A stretch of 64,000 nt of DNA from Deltaproteobacteria bacterium (GTDB lineage Bacteria > Myxococcota_A > Polyangia > Nannocystales > Nannocystaceae), in NCBI GenBank assembly GCA_016709225.1, contig JADJEE010000002.1, positions 1,860,001 through 1,924,000 on the forward strand, given 5' to 3'. A program made the translations under genes and the position numbers. The notes below the pieces were generated by a model, which saw only the letters and a list, made by a program, of their open reading frames with translations, was not told where the DNA came from and made no database searches. Shown one piece after another: positions 28,089 through 40,102 of the stretch (position 1 is the stretch's first letter; each line of letters opens with the position of its first letter).

Positions 28089-29378
28089 GTGGTGCAATCC
28101 CAGAGGGCTTTGAGCGCACTCACCACCACGGTCGCCGCCGCCACCCCGGCGTCGCGCGAGCTCCCGAGCATCGCGCAGCTCTACGCGCGACACTTCCGAC
28201 GCGTCTGGTGGGTGGTGCGCAGCGCCGGTGTGCCCGACGAGGCCATCGAGGACGTCGTGCACGACGTCTTCGTCGCGCTGCACCACCGGCTCCCCAGCTA
28301 CGACGGCCGCCTCCCGCTCGAGCGATGGTTGATCGGTGTCGCACGCAACACCGCGTTCAGCCACCGTCGTGGCGCGGCGCGACGGACCCTCCGCGTCGCC
28401 GAGCTCGCGCGCGTCGACACCGAGCCCGTCGATCTCGACGACCACCTGGCGCAGGCGCGAGCGTGGCGGGAGCTGCAGCGCTTCCTCGTCGAGCTGCCCG
28501 ACGAGCAACGTGAGGTCTTCACGCTCATCGAGCTCAACGGTGACAGCGCACCGTCGGTGGCGGCCGACCTCGAGGTGAAGCTCAACACGGTCTACGCACG
28601 GCTCCGGCTCGCGCGTGGCAAGTTCGATCGCTGGCTCGTGCAGCACGGGCACGGCGATCCGCAGTGGACCCGCGACGCCGCGCCCGGCGGTGCGCCGCGC
28701 GAGGCCCAGCGCGCCCGCGCATGGGCGGCGATCGCCATCAGCCTGCGCGCGTCGGCGGGGCTCGGCGCGGGGTTCTCGACCGCCAAGCTGGCCGTGATGC
28801 TCGGCGTGCTCGCGACCGCCGGCATCGCTGCGGTCGCGCTGCGCTCGAGCCCTGAACCGCCGGTCGATGCGCCACCGTCGACCGAGCCGCGGACGCAGGC
28901 GTCGGCGTCCGACCCGGTGCACGCCGTCGAAGCACGCGAACCGCGAGCGGACCCGCGGCCGCCGCTCGCAGCCGTGCCGGCCACCGCCGCGCCCACCGTC
29001 GTGCGCGCGCACGCAGGACCCGCGTCGACGGGGCAACGGCCACGCGCGGTCGACGATCCGGCCGTGCGCGACGGTACCGCGACCGCCGACGGACCCGCGC
29101 CGGGCGACGAGCAACGCTGGCTCGCGCACGCCCACGAGGCCATCGCGCAGGGCGAAGCCGAGCTCGCGTTGTCGTGGATCGATCGCCACGCCCACGCGTA
29201 CCCCGACAGCGCGTTGGCGCCCGAACGCGTGGTCCTGCGGGTCGACGCGCTGTGCCAGGCCGGGCGCCGCGACGAGGCCGAAGCCGCGGTCGCGAGCTGG
29301 CGCCACGACCACGCGCAGCGGCTGCCGCGGATCGCCGGGCGCCTCGCCGCCCGGCTCGACGACGACTGCGGCCGATGA
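28089..29378 (+). CDS. ECF sigma factor fused to a transmembrane segment and TPR-like tail
   Basis: 429 aa, GTG start 15 nt after the previous stop. Sigma region 2 about 30-95 (LYARHFRRVWWVVRSAGVP, IEDVVHDVFVALHHRLPSY, LERWLIGVARNTAFSHRRG); region 4 about 138-190 (FLVELPDEQREVFTLIELNG, then VKLNTVYARLRLARGKFDRW). After a spacer there is a hydrophobic segment (AKLAVMLGVLATAGIAAVAL, about 233-252), a Pro/Ala-rich linker and a helical-repeat tail (AHAHEAIAQGEAELALSWID, HAHAYPDSALAPERVVLR). The C-terminal part is homologous to that of the separate protein at 59326. One protein thus carries both the sigma factor and what looks like its membrane partner. Confidence 0.88.
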   Translation: MVQSQRALSALTTTVAAATPASRELPSIAQLYARHFRRVWWVVRSAGVPDEAIEDVVHDVFVALHHRLPSYDGRLPLERWLIGVARNTAFSHRRGAARRTLRVAELARVDTEPVDLDDHLAQARAWRELQRFLVELPDEQREVFTLIELNGDSAPSVAADLEVKLNTVYARLRLARGKFDRWLVQHGHGDPQWTRDAAPGGAPREAQRARAWAAIAISLRASAGLGAGFSTAKLAVMLGVLATAGIAAVALRSSPEPPVDAPPSTEPRTQASASDPVHAVEAREPRADPRPPLAAVPATAAPTVVRAHAGPASTGQRPRAVDDPAVRDGTATADGPAPGDEQRWLAHAHEAIAQGEAELALSWIDRHAHAYPDSALAPERVVLRVDALCQAGRRDEAEAAVASWRHDHAQRLPRIAGRLAARLDDDCGR

Positions 29379-29398
29379 AGGCCCACCGCGATCCCACG

Positions 29399-30244
29399 TC
29401 ACGGTGCGATCGCGATGCCGAAGGTCAGCGGCTCCGACGGCCCATCGTCGACGTTGCTGTCGATGATCTGCCGCGCGGTGTCCACGTGCACGTCGAAGGT
29501 GTCCGAGTCGCCGATCGAGAACGCCGCGTGCTCGCCGTCGACGAACGTCGCGACCTCACCATCGTCGAACTGCGGCGACGTGAACCGCACGCCCACGCGC
29601 TTCTCGGTCCAGTTCTCCATCACGGTCTCGACGCAGCCGACGTCGACGAGCGAGACCGCGAGGTCGTCACCCCATGGCGGCGACGCCGGCAGGCCATCGG
29701 CGGTGCTGCCCGCCACCCGCAGCACGCCATCGAGGTCCCACAGCGCGAGGCTGCGGCGAGGCTGAAAGCCGCCGTCGAGCACGATGGCGACCGTGACCTC
29801 GTCGTCGACCGCCAGCGGCGCGACCGGGAACTGCAGCGTGAGATGTCCGAGCGGCGCGGTGGTGTCATCGAAGCAATCGAGCTCGAAGGCACCGCCGGTG
29901 ACGCGACATCCGAAGGTGTACTGCCCGGGCTCCAACTCGCCCGCAATGCCGCCGAACTCGAAGTCGAAGGCCAGCGGAGCCCCGCTCGGCGGCACGCAGG
30001 CATCCCCAGCGGTGTCATCCGAGCCGCCGCTGCCCTCGTCGGGCAGACCGGTGCTGCTGACGCTCACGCTGCCGGTGCTGCTGCTGCCCTCGCCACCGCT
30101 GTCGGTGCTGCCGCCGCTCGAGTCGTCGTCGACCATGCCGACCCCTGCGCTCGGCGCGATGCAGGCCACGGCGGGCAGCAGCCCGAGGATCGCGAGCGGC
30201 AGCAAATGAAGGGTGGGAGAACCGGGATACCGATGCAGTGGCAT
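29399..30244 (-). CDS. Lipoprotein, function unknown
   Basis: 281 aa from ATG 30244. Signal peptide LLPLAILGLLPAVACIA with lipobox AVAC (about residue 28), then a Ser/Gly/Asp/Thr linker to about 80. The rest is a beta-rich domain with three or four Cys (TFGCRVTGGAFELDCFDD, SLVDVGCVETVMENW). It ends FGIAIAP. The strand pattern suggests a beta-sandwich or jelly roll, but I do not recognise the family. It is convergent with the fused sigma-factor gene (20-nt gap) and follows the kinase at 30310 on the same strand. Confidence 0.75.
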   Translation of the reverse strand: MPLHRYPGSPTLHLLPLAILGLLPAVACIAPSAGVGMVDDDSSGGSTDSGGEGSSSTGSVSVSSTGLPDEGSGGSDDTAGDACVPPSGAPLAFDFEFGGIAGELEPGQYTFGCRVTGGAFELDCFDDTTAPLGHLTLQFPVAPLAVDDEVTVAIVLDGGFQPRRSLALWDLDGVLRVAGSTADGLPASPPWGDDLAVSLVDVGCVETVMENWTEKRVGVRFTSPQFDDGEVATFVDGEHAAFSIGDSDTFDVHVDTARQIIDSNVDDGPSEPLTFGIAIAP

Positions 30245-30309
30245 GGTCTCGAATGCACCGCCGCGCCGACGTTCCGTCACCCCAAGAGTGCCGAGGGTGG
30301 CGCGGCGCG

Positions 30310-33098
<2,789 letters not shown>

Positions 33099-33102
<4 letters not shown>

Positions 33103-33920
33103 GCCTGGGTCTCGCCGAGATGTCGACGGACGCTCACGGCGAGGTGGCTGTCGATCAGGCGCATGATGCTGTCCAGTTCGTGGAGCTCGACGCCGAGCTC
33201 GCCCATGAGCTGCGCACGTGTGTCGGCGAGCACCCGCGCGCGGACCTCGGCCAACCAACGCTTGGCGGTCGCGCGGTGCACCCGAAAAATGGTTGCGATA
33301 CCCGTCGCGGAGAGGCCGTCGACCACCTGCATGCGCAGCAGCGTCCGCTCGCGGGCGGACAGCTGCGCCAGCACGGTCGCGAGCGCAGCTCGGAACGCGG
33401 CGCGGTAGTGGGCCTTGAGGTAGTCGAGCTCGGGGTCGAGATCATCTGCCAGCCGATCTTCGAGGCGCTGCGGCAGCGACTCCACGAGGTCGCGGCGGTT
33501 GCGGCGGGCGTTCTGCGCGACGCGGCGCGCGACCACCCGCAGCCACGCAGACAGCGATCCGCGCCCGCCGTACTCGGCAATGCGTGGCGGGCCGTGCCCC
33601 GCGGGCACCAGCACGTGCGCGAGCACCAGCTGCAACAGATCGGCGGCATCGATACCGCTGGCGTCGCTGTCGCGCAGCTGCGACCGCAGCAGCGGCTCGA
33701 AGTACTGGCGGAAGCAGGCCGCCGCACCGTCGACCGCGAGCGAGCACGCGCACGCGAGGTAGAGATCCGCCGCGCGCTCGGGCGTGAGCGCGTCGAGCTC
33801 GGCGGCCTGCAGCCGTGCGTCGACGTGGGCGACGAACCGAGGGCGATCGAGCTCGACGCTCGGCCACGCGCGCACGCACACGTTCCACAGCTGATCGAGC
33901 CGAGCCTCGACGGATGCCAC
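33099..33920 (-). CDS. RNA polymerase sigma-70-like factor, myxobacterial TIGR03001-like group
   Basis: 273 aa from GTG 33920. The N-terminal 100 residues (LYLACACSLAVDGAAACFRQ, YFEPLLRSQLRDSDASG) precede region 2 (IDAADLLQLVLAHVLVPAG, SLSAWLRVVARRVAQNARRN). Region 4 is TVLAQLSARERTLLRMQVVD and IATIFRVHRATAKRWLAEVR, a normal HTH. The extended N-terminus and LRVVARRVAQN block recall the TIGR03001 sigma factors known from myxobacteria; that family name is from memory. It is coupled to the zinc-finger kinase. A plausible circuit is kinase-bound sigma factor released upon signal or phosphorylation. Confidence 0.85.
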
Positions 33921-33927
33921 CGCACCC

Positions 33928-33933
33928 AGTGTA
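33928..33933 (-). promoter_or_regulatory. -10-like box TACACT before the sigma-factor/kinase operon
   Basis: TACACT ends 7 nt before the GTG at 33920, in a 67-nt gap after the upstream lipoprotein gene. A weak -35 (GTTCGA) lies 17 nt upstream. Confidence 0.4.
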
Positions 33934-33987
33934 GTGCGAGATGCGGCCGATCGAACGCGGACGGCACCGCGCGCTGCGTGCTGGTCG

Positions 33988-35475
33988 TCATGGCGCGAGC
34001 TTGCGGATCCACGCCTGCCGATCGCCGGTGCCCACGGGTGTGACCCCGCCGCAGACCACCACCGTGCCGTCGGCGGCAATCGTGACGTCCGATGCGAAGT
34101 CGGTGCCGGGCGCGACATCGTCGAAGGGCACCACCCACGTCGGCGCCGCGGCCTCGCCGTCCCAGCGCAGCACCCGTGCGTCGTAGCCGTCGAGGTCGCC
34201 ACCCTGGCTGGTCGCGCCGGCGATGTAGCGGGTGCGGCCGTCGGCGACCAGGCCGTTGCCCACGGTGAAGCTCGCGTCGGACCACATCGCCTGCCAACCG
34301 AGCTGGATCGTGTCGTCGACCTGGAGCCGCGCGAGCCACAAGTCCGAGGCCTCGGCGCCGCTGGCATGTCGGCCGACGACGTGGACGGTGCTGCCGTCGA
34401 GAACGAGGTCGACGAAGTCGTCGTCCCCGCTGCCGCCGAACGCGGCCTCGTGCAGCAGCGTGCCATCGGCCTCGATGATCGCGATCCAGGCGTCGCTGCC
34501 CTTGTCGGTGCCACCATCGTCCGAGCCGACCGCGATGACGCGGCCGGTTGCGTCCTCCGCCAACGCAAAAATCGTCCCGAGCTGTCCCTCGAGCGTGCCG
34601 CTCTCGGGCGTCGATGTGGTGAGCAGCCACGCCGGCGACACGCCCTCGTAGCCGAGTAGCGCAGCGCTCGCTTCGGTGTCGAGGCTCGTCGACCCGCCCG
34701 CGAACCACCCGCCGGCACTGCGCGGTGCGACCCCCAGCAGGATCATCGACGCCGGCTCGAAGCCGTACCCATCCGACCATGTCTCCGCACCGCCACCGTC
34801 GAACACCCGCAGGAGGCCGTGCTGCAGGGACGCGCCCGTGTCGAACGAGCCGACTGCGACGACGTCGTCGTCGATCCATGCGAGCCCACAGATGAGATCG
34901 GCGCCCTCACCCGCCGTGGCGTCGTCGTCCCACTGCAACGTGCCATCGGCGGCGTAGCGCGCGACCCATGGGTTGCTGGTGGTGTCCGACGTCCCCCGCG
35001 CGCCACCGACCACCACGTCACCGTTCGGCGCCGCGATGATGACATGGGCGTTGTCGCGGAAACCTCCGCCGGGCTCGACGACGGTCCAGTAGGGCTGCCC
35101 CGACGAGGGCCGACAGTCGATCTCGCAGCCGTCGGCGGTCACGTCGTTGCCGTCGTCGCAGACCTCGCCGTCGTCGATCGTACCGTCACCGCAGAAGCCC
35201 ATCGAACCCTCGGCGCTGCTGCTGTCGCCTTGCGAGCCCCCGCTCGACACGTCTTGGCTGCCCTGTGACGCGCCGGCCGAACCCGCCGTGCTCGCGCCGG
35301 TGGTCGAGCCGTCACCCTCGGACGGCGCGCTGCTCGAGGCGCCGTCGTCGGTCGCCGTCGGACCACCGTCGTCGATGTCCACGAACGGGCTGTCGAGAAA
35401 ACAACCACAGGGGCCAGCGAAAGTCGCAGCCATCACCGTGAGCCGGGCGCGGGAGTCGAGGCACCGAGGGACCAT
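33988..35475 (-). CDS. Lipoprotein with DUF4215 Cys-rich repeat and beta-propeller-like repeats
   Basis: 495 aa. An N-terminal hydrophobic region ends near GPCGCFLDS, where one Cys may be lipidated. A Ser/Gly/Thr-rich linker runs to about 90. Then comes one DUF4215 repeat (FCGDGTIDDGEVCDDGND, DGCEIDC), common in myxobacterial surface proteins. The rest is six or seven repeats of the delta-60 type with ADGTLQW/VAVGSFDT/GGWFAGG/DAWIA patterns, such as NPWVARYAADGTLQWDDDA and ATGRVIAVGSDDGG, forming a propeller. No enzymatic residues are obvious. It is probably a surface binding protein. It lies upstream of the sigma/kinase operon on the same strand. Confidence 0.82.
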   Translation of the reverse strand: MVPRCLDSRARLTVMAATFAGPCGCFLDSPFVDIDDGGPTATDDGASSSAPSEGDGSTTGASTAGSAGASQGSQDVSSGGSQGDSSSAEGSMGFCGDGTIDDGEVCDDGNDVTADGCEIDCRPSSGQPYWTVVEPGGGFRDNAHVIIAAPNGDVVVGGARGTSDTTSNPWVARYAADGTLQWDDDATAGEGADLICGLAWIDDDVVAVGSFDTGASLQHGLLRVFDGGGAETWSDGYGFEPASMILLGVAPRSAGGWFAGGSTSLDTEASAALLGYEGVSPAWLLTTSTPESGTLEGQLGTIFALAEDATGRVIAVGSDDGGTDKGSDAWIAIIEADGTLLHEAAFGGSGDDDFVDLVLDGSTVHVVGRHASGAEASDLWLARLQVDDTIQLGWQAMWSDASFTVGNGLVADGRTRYIAGATSQGGDLDGYDARVLRWDGEAAAPTWVVPFDDVAPGTDFASDVTIAADGTVVVCGGVTPVGTGDRQAWIRKLAP

Positions 35476-35651
35476 GCACGCAGGGACACGACCCGGCGCG
35501 CAGTGGCGCAGGGAAATCGTCCGCGCCGCCGCAGACGCGGCCGCCGGGCGCAGTGCCGGGCGCCCGAGCGGGGCTACGACGGACTACGTAGCCCGGCCCC
35601 CCGTCCCGGGGCGGCCGCGATCGTGGCGGGGGCACGGTGCACTCCCAAACC

Positions 35652-36170
35652 ATGAAGGCTCTCCACCGTGTTGCCCTCGCCTGCTGCTCCTTCCTCAGCG
35701 CCTGCACCGACGAGATGCTGTGCCCCGACGGTTGGTACGAACACGAGTATGAGTGCGTGGCGACATCGAAGTGGCTGTCGCGTCGACCGACGGAGTCGGT
35801 GTACGGCTTCGTCAAGTTGATCGAAGGTGGCTGCGGCCCGGGCGACCACACCTGTCGCGTCGAGCTGCTCGACGGCCACGTGGTCGAGGTGATCGAGCTG
35901 CTCGCGCCCGACACCGACCACGAGTGTTGGGCCACGGCGTACGACGACGAGGCGGGTGCCGACGATCCCGAGGGCGAAGACCCCGAGGTCACACTCGTCG
36001 CCGACGCGCGCACCGACGGCCAGGGTCGCTTCGCGATCGCGGTGCCGCCCGGCCGCTACTGCCTGCGCACCGTCGACCCCGGCGACGGGGCCTGGTGGTC
36101 GGTGCCGTTCGACATCCTGGCTGGTGCGCGCACGCCGGTGACGATCGAGTTCGACTACGGCGCCTACTGA
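35652..36170 (+). CDS. Small lipoprotein with a carboxypeptidase-regulatory-like beta-sandwich
   Basis: 172 aa from ATG 35652. Signal MKALHRVALACCSFLSACTD, lipobox LSAC (about residue 18). Several Cys follow (MLCPDGWYEHEYECVAT, GGCGPGDHTCRVELL). The last 60 residues read like a CarboxypepD_reg/prealbumin-like domain: DARTDGQGRFAIAVPPGRYC, then VPFDILAGARTPVTIEFDYG. Such domains are usually structural or glycan-binding. Its convergent neighbour is the 1233-aa TPR protein (41-nt gap); no operon partner is visible. Confidence 0.78.
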   Translation: MKALHRVALACCSFLSACTDEMLCPDGWYEHEYECVATSKWLSRRPTESVYGFVKLIEGGCGPGDHTCRVELLDGHVVEVIELLAPDTDHECWATAYDDEAGADDPEGEDPEVTLVADARTDGQGRFAIAVPPGRYCLRTVDPGDGAWWSVPFDILAGARTPVTIEFDYGAY

Positions 36171-36178
36171 ACCGCCGA

Positions 36179-36206
36179 CGCTCGCGAGCGGTTCGTCCGC
36201 GACGAA
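36179..36206. terminator. Candidate bidirectional terminator between convergent genes
   Basis: Two adjacent palindromes lie in the 41-nt gap: CGCTCGCGAGCG (36179-36190) and TTCGTC-N3-GACGAA (36192-36206). There is no U-tract, so intrinsic termination is doubtful. Confidence 0.3.
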
Positions 36207-36211
36207 GCGAG

Positions 36212-39200
36212 CTATTCCACATGCAGCTGAACGCCCACGCGGTCCATCACCACCGCCGTGAAGCTCGCCCGAGCGAAGGCCTCGTTGGTGGCCGGGAACG
36301 CGTTGGCGTCGCTCTGCTGCAGCTCCTCCTCGCACATGCGCGAGAACTCGTTGAAGAAGGCGTACTCGGTCGAGCGTGCCAGGCAGTAGCGCAGCGCCTC
36401 GGCGGCGGCGCCGAGCTCGGGATCGGCCTGCTCTGCGAGCGCGTCGCAGTACGCCTCGCGCTCCTCGGCGCGGCGCAGATTCTCGGGGATCGGCGCGCGG
36501 TAGAGCTGGTCGGCGAAGTTGCGGTGGACCAACGCCGCGCGCGCGGCCGCGGCCAGCGTCCAGTGCTTGCTGCCGCTGTCGGCGACCTTGCCGTAGCGTT
36601 CGAGCAGGACGCGGCCGAGCTCGACCTTGCGCGCGAAGTACTCGCTGAACGACTTGCGGGCCTTGGTCTCGCGGGCGAGCGCGGCCTCGTACTGGCGCCC
36701 GAGCTTGCCGGGTTGCCCGCGCTTCCATGCCTGCTGCTCGGCACCGAACCATAGATCACCGGGAATCTCGAGCGCGAGGTAGCGCTCGTAGTCGGCGTCG
36801 GCGGTGTAGACCATCGCGAGCCCGACCGCGTTGTGGAAGGCCTCGACGCGCGCGGAGTCGTCCTCGGGTGGCTTGGCCTTGCGCGCCAGCTCGAGCGCGC
36901 GCGCGAGGTGCTTCTGCGCGGCCGCGACGAGCTTGGGGTCGCGGGCGTGGACCGTGATGATCGCCTGGGTCTCGGTGCCACAGAACGACTGGCCGCCGTC
37001 ACCACGACGGCTGGCCACGCGGCTGCGGAACGCCTCGGCCTTGCGCCGCTGCGTCTCGCCGGTGGTCGCCCGTCGGCGACGCACCCCGATGCAGCTGTCG
37101 AACGACAGCTCCTTCGAGCACGACTGCCGCCACAGGATCTGGCCCGCGGCCGCCTCGGCAACCACCGCCCGATCCACGCCGCCCTTGCTGCCGTACTGCG
37201 CGAGATAGGCGCGCGCGTGTGCCAGCCGCTGTTCGGCGTCGCCGACCAACGCGTGCTTCGACCAGAAGATCTTCGCCGCCATCATGGGATCCTTGGCGCG
37301 GTAGATCGACTCGTAGCGATCGAGATCGGACTTCGCGGCATCATCGTCGCCGCGACCGAGCCGAAAGAGGTACGCGTTGCGCAGTGCGTCCGGTGCGAAC
37401 GCGTCTTCGGGGAACTTCTCGGCGTACTGTTCGTAGCGCTGGGCCGCGTCGTCGTAGAACGCGATTGCGTGGTAGTTCTCGCCCAGCTCCCGCAGGGTCT
37501 GGCGGAACAGCGGCGACGCAGGGAAGCTCGCCAGCAGCTCCTTGCGCAGCTTGACGGCATGGCCGACGCGCTGCGCGGCCTCGAGGCACCGCGCCGCGTT
37601 GAAGAGCAACGCATCGGCGCGGGGATGGCTCTCGAACTCGTTGTAGACCGACAGATAGGTGTCGGCGCACTCGACGTAGCCCTCGCGGTCGCCTGCGACG
37701 CCGCGCTGCCGCGCCGCCTCGGCCCGCTGCCCGCGGACCGCCGCCACCAGCGTCGGCACCTGCGTGCGCAGGCGATCCGCAGCCTCGTGCTTCCACGACC
37801 TGCTTCGCTGCAGCTCGGTGGTCCACGCCTCGAGCGCGGCGCGTGCGGCGACGCTCTGCTCGGCATCGTTGGCGCGGTCCTGCCACGCCAGCGTGAGGCG
37901 ATCGGTGAGCATCTCGGCCGCCCACGCGGCGTAGACCGTGCCGTCGAAGCGCTGCACCAGCGCGCGCGCGTGGGGCTCGGCCTCCTCGAAGCGGTTGTGA
38001 TCCATCGCGAGCTTGAGCCGGTGGTAGAGGATCTTCGGCAGCTCGGCGTCGTCGACGTCGCCGACGTACCGTTCGTAGGCGTCATACGACGCGATCATCT
38101 TGGCCTCGTCGCCGGAGTAGTCGGTCGCCGGGTAGGCGGTCGCGACGTCGATGCCGGCGGTGGGCGCCGCCGCCGTGCGGGTGCGACCGCGGCCGCCGCG
38201 GGCCGTCGGCACGCACACGCCCTCGGTGTCGACGGTGCAGCCGATGCCCTTGCTGCCGGTCTCGTCGTAGGCGAGGTGGTTCTTCATCGCCAACATCTGC
38301 GCGTAGGCGGCGACCTTGGTGTGCTTGCCGTCGGGTCGCCGCGCGAGCGTGTCCATGAACGCGTCGTGGGCGGCGAGGAAGCTCTCGCGCGAGCGCTTGC
38401 GGCTGGCGGCATCGGGGGCGCCGGCCTCCTGGGCGGCCTGCAGCCACAGCAGCTCGCCGAGGAAGTAGCCCAGCTCGTACGCATCGGCGTGCTTGGGGAA
38501 CACCCGCAGGAATTCACGGTAGGCCTTGGCCGCGTACGCGAAGGTCTCTGGCTTGTGGGTCTTGTCGGCCTCGTCGTGCCACACCGTCGCCATCTGCCGC
38601 AGGGTGTCGCGGGTGTCCGCCGCACACTTGCGACGCACCGTCTCGGCGGGCTTGCCCTGTGCGAGCGACTCCCAGGTCTTGGCGAGCCGCTCGCTCTCGG
38701 CCCACTGGATCGCCTTGTCGTCGGTCGCGAGCGCGTTCACGACGATCTGCGCCTGCCAGGCGCAGTCGCTGGCGTCGCCGGGGTGGGCGTCCTGAAGCTG
38801 GCGATAGATCGCGGTCGACTCGACGTACATGCCCTCGCCGAAGTAGGCGTTGGCGAGCAGCTCCATCATCGTGCGTGCGGCGTCCTCGGCGGGCTTGGGC
38901 CCGTTGCCGACCTTGCCGAAGAACTCCCACGCCTTCGAGGGCCGGCCGGCGTGCACGTACGCGCGCACGAGATCACGCCGGGCATCGCGACGCAGGTGCT
39001 TGGCATTGGCCTCGCTGCCGGCGCGGCCCTCGAGCGTGGCGGCGATCGTGCGCACGAAGCCATCGAGGCTCTTGCCATAGTCGGGATCGGCGCTGCCGAT
39101 GGGGTTCAGGTGGCACCACGCCAGCTTGTACTGCGCATACGCGAACGCGGGATGATCGGGATAGCCGTCGACCACGCGCTGGTAGAACTTGATGGCCTCG

Positions 39201-39913
39201 GCGATGGCATTCTTGCCGAAGTAGTGGTCGCCGAAGGCCAGGTAGGCGCTGGCGACGTAGCGGCTATCGGGGAAGTCGCGCACCAGCCGGGCATACGCGT
39301 CCTTCATCTCGGGCTCGCGCTCGAGCTGCCCCAGCTCGAACGCGTAGAAGTAGATCGCCTCGTCGAGCTTGGGGTACTTCGCGAATGCGCGGTCGTCGAC
39401 GAGTGCGCGGTAGATCTCGACCGCGCGCGTACTCGCAGCGCGAGCGGACTTCTCGTGCCGACGCTGCAGCGCCGTGAGCCGCTCGGCTTCGGCCTTCTTG
39501 CGGGCGAGCTTGGCGTCGTGAATGGGCTCGTAGAGCGCGCCGGCCTGCTGCTCGAAGTAGGCCCGCTTCTCGAGCTGCAGGTCCGCCAGGCGCATCAACA
39601 GCTCCGGCAGCTCGGGGTCGCCCTTCTCGGTGACCGACGCGAGCCGCTCGAGCTTGGTGATCTGCGCGTCGAGGATCGCGTGCTCGGTCGCGACGCGCTC
39701 GCGGGCCCACGCCTGTGCGGTGAGGCTCGGCCGCTCGCCCGCGGCCTTCGTGGCCGCCTGTTTCGCCGCCGTGACCTGCGTCTGCAGGGTCGTGCGGGGC
39801 TTCACCGACGTCGACGGCCGATCGAAGCGCACGCCGGGGGCCGCGTCGCCCTTGGCGGGCGCGAACAGCCATGCAGCGGCGAGCAGTGGGACACACGCGA
39901 GGGACGCGGGCAT
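36212..39913 (-). CDS. Large secreted/periplasmic TPR-repeat protein (1233 aa)
   Basis: Signal peptide SLACVPLLAAAWLFAPAKGDAA, then a coiled, Lys/Ala-rich stretch (DAKLARKKAEAERLTALQRR). Many TPR-like repeats run through the protein: YARLVRDFPDSRYVASAYLA, AIKFYQRVVDGYPDHPAFAY, YREFLRVFPKHADAYELGYF, SVYNEFESHPRADALLFNAA, YEQYAEKFPEDAFAPDALRN. The pattern (F/YP.(H)..A...) is that of BamD/YbgF-like periplasmic scaffolds. A Thr/Arg/Gly-rich insertion and two Cys lie near the middle. Its Shine-Dalgarno is unusually strong. The gene upstream encodes an outer-membrane barrel, and such barrel/TPR pairs occur in envelope machines, including the gliding (Glt) complex of Myxococcus; that link is speculation. 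Confidence 0.85.
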   Translation of the reverse strand: MPASLACVPLLAAAWLFAPAKGDAAPGVRFDRPSTSVKPRTTLQTQVTAAKQAATKAAGERPSLTAQAWARERVATEHAILDAQITKLERLASVTEKGDPELPELLMRLADLQLEKRAYFEQQAGALYEPIHDAKLARKKAEAERLTALQRRHEKSARAASTRAVEIYRALVDDRAFAKYPKLDEAIYFYAFELGQLEREPEMKDAYARLVRDFPDSRYVASAYLAFGDHYFGKNAIAEAIKFYQRVVDGYPDHPAFAYAQYKLAWCHLNPIGSADPDYGKSLDGFVRTIAATLEGRAGSEANAKHLRRDARRDLVRAYVHAGRPSKAWEFFGKVGNGPKPAEDAARTMMELLANAYFGEGMYVESTAIYRQLQDAHPGDASDCAWQAQIVVNALATDDKAIQWAESERLAKTWESLAQGKPAETVRRKCAADTRDTLRQMATVWHDEADKTHKPETFAYAAKAYREFLRVFPKHADAYELGYFLGELLWLQAAQEAGAPDAASRKRSRESFLAAHDAFMDTLARRPDGKHTKVAAYAQMLAMKNHLAYDETGSKGIGCTVDTEGVCVPTARGGRGRTRTAAAPTAGIDVATAYPATDYSGDEAKMIASYDAYERYVGDVDDAELPKILYHRLKLAMDHNRFEEAEPHARALVQRFDGTVYAAWAAEMLTDRLTLAWQDRANDAEQSVAARAALEAWTTELQRSRSWKHEAADRLRTQVPTLVAAVRGQRAEAARQRGVAGDREGYVECADTYLSVYNEFESHPRADALLFNAARCLEAAQRVGHAVKLRKELLASFPASPLFRQTLRELGENYHAIAFYDDAAQRYEQYAEKFPEDAFAPDALRNAYLFRLGRGDDDAAKSDLDRYESIYRAKDPMMAAKIFWSKHALVGDAEQRLAHARAYLAQYGSKGGVDRAVVAEAAAGQILWRQSCSKELSFDSCIGVRRRRATTGETQRRKAEAFRSRVASRRGDGGQSFCGTETQAIITVHARDPKLVAAAQKHLARALELARKAKPPEDDSARVEAFHNAVGLAMVYTADADYERYLALEIPGDLWFGAEQQAWKRGQPGKLGRQYEAALARETKARKSFSEYFARKVELGRVLLERYGKVADSGSKHWTLAAAARAALVHRNFADQLYRAPIPENLRRAEEREAYCDALAEQADPELGAAAEALRYCLARSTEYAFFNEFSRMCEEELQQSDANAFPATNEAFARASFTAVVMDRVGVQLHVE

Positions 39914-39927
39914 GGATCACCTCTTTC
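39914..39927 (-). promoter_or_regulatory. Strong Shine-Dalgarno GAAAGAGGTGATCC for the TPR protein
   Basis: The segment directly before the ATG at 39913 contains GAGGTGATCC, complementary to about ten bases of the conserved 16S rRNA 3' end, unlike most starts here. Confidence 0.6.
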
Positions 39928-40102
39928 GGCGCGAAGACGCCGGCGGTCGCCGTCATTCGTGGCACACGCACGCGCGCGCACCGACGAAGAGCGGCTCCTT
40001 GGATTGTCTCGAGGGGGGACAGCGATCGCGCGGTCGGGGGGACCTGCGATCGCGGTCGTCACACGCCGCGGGCGGGCGGGTGTTCCCAGGACCTCGTCGC
40101 GT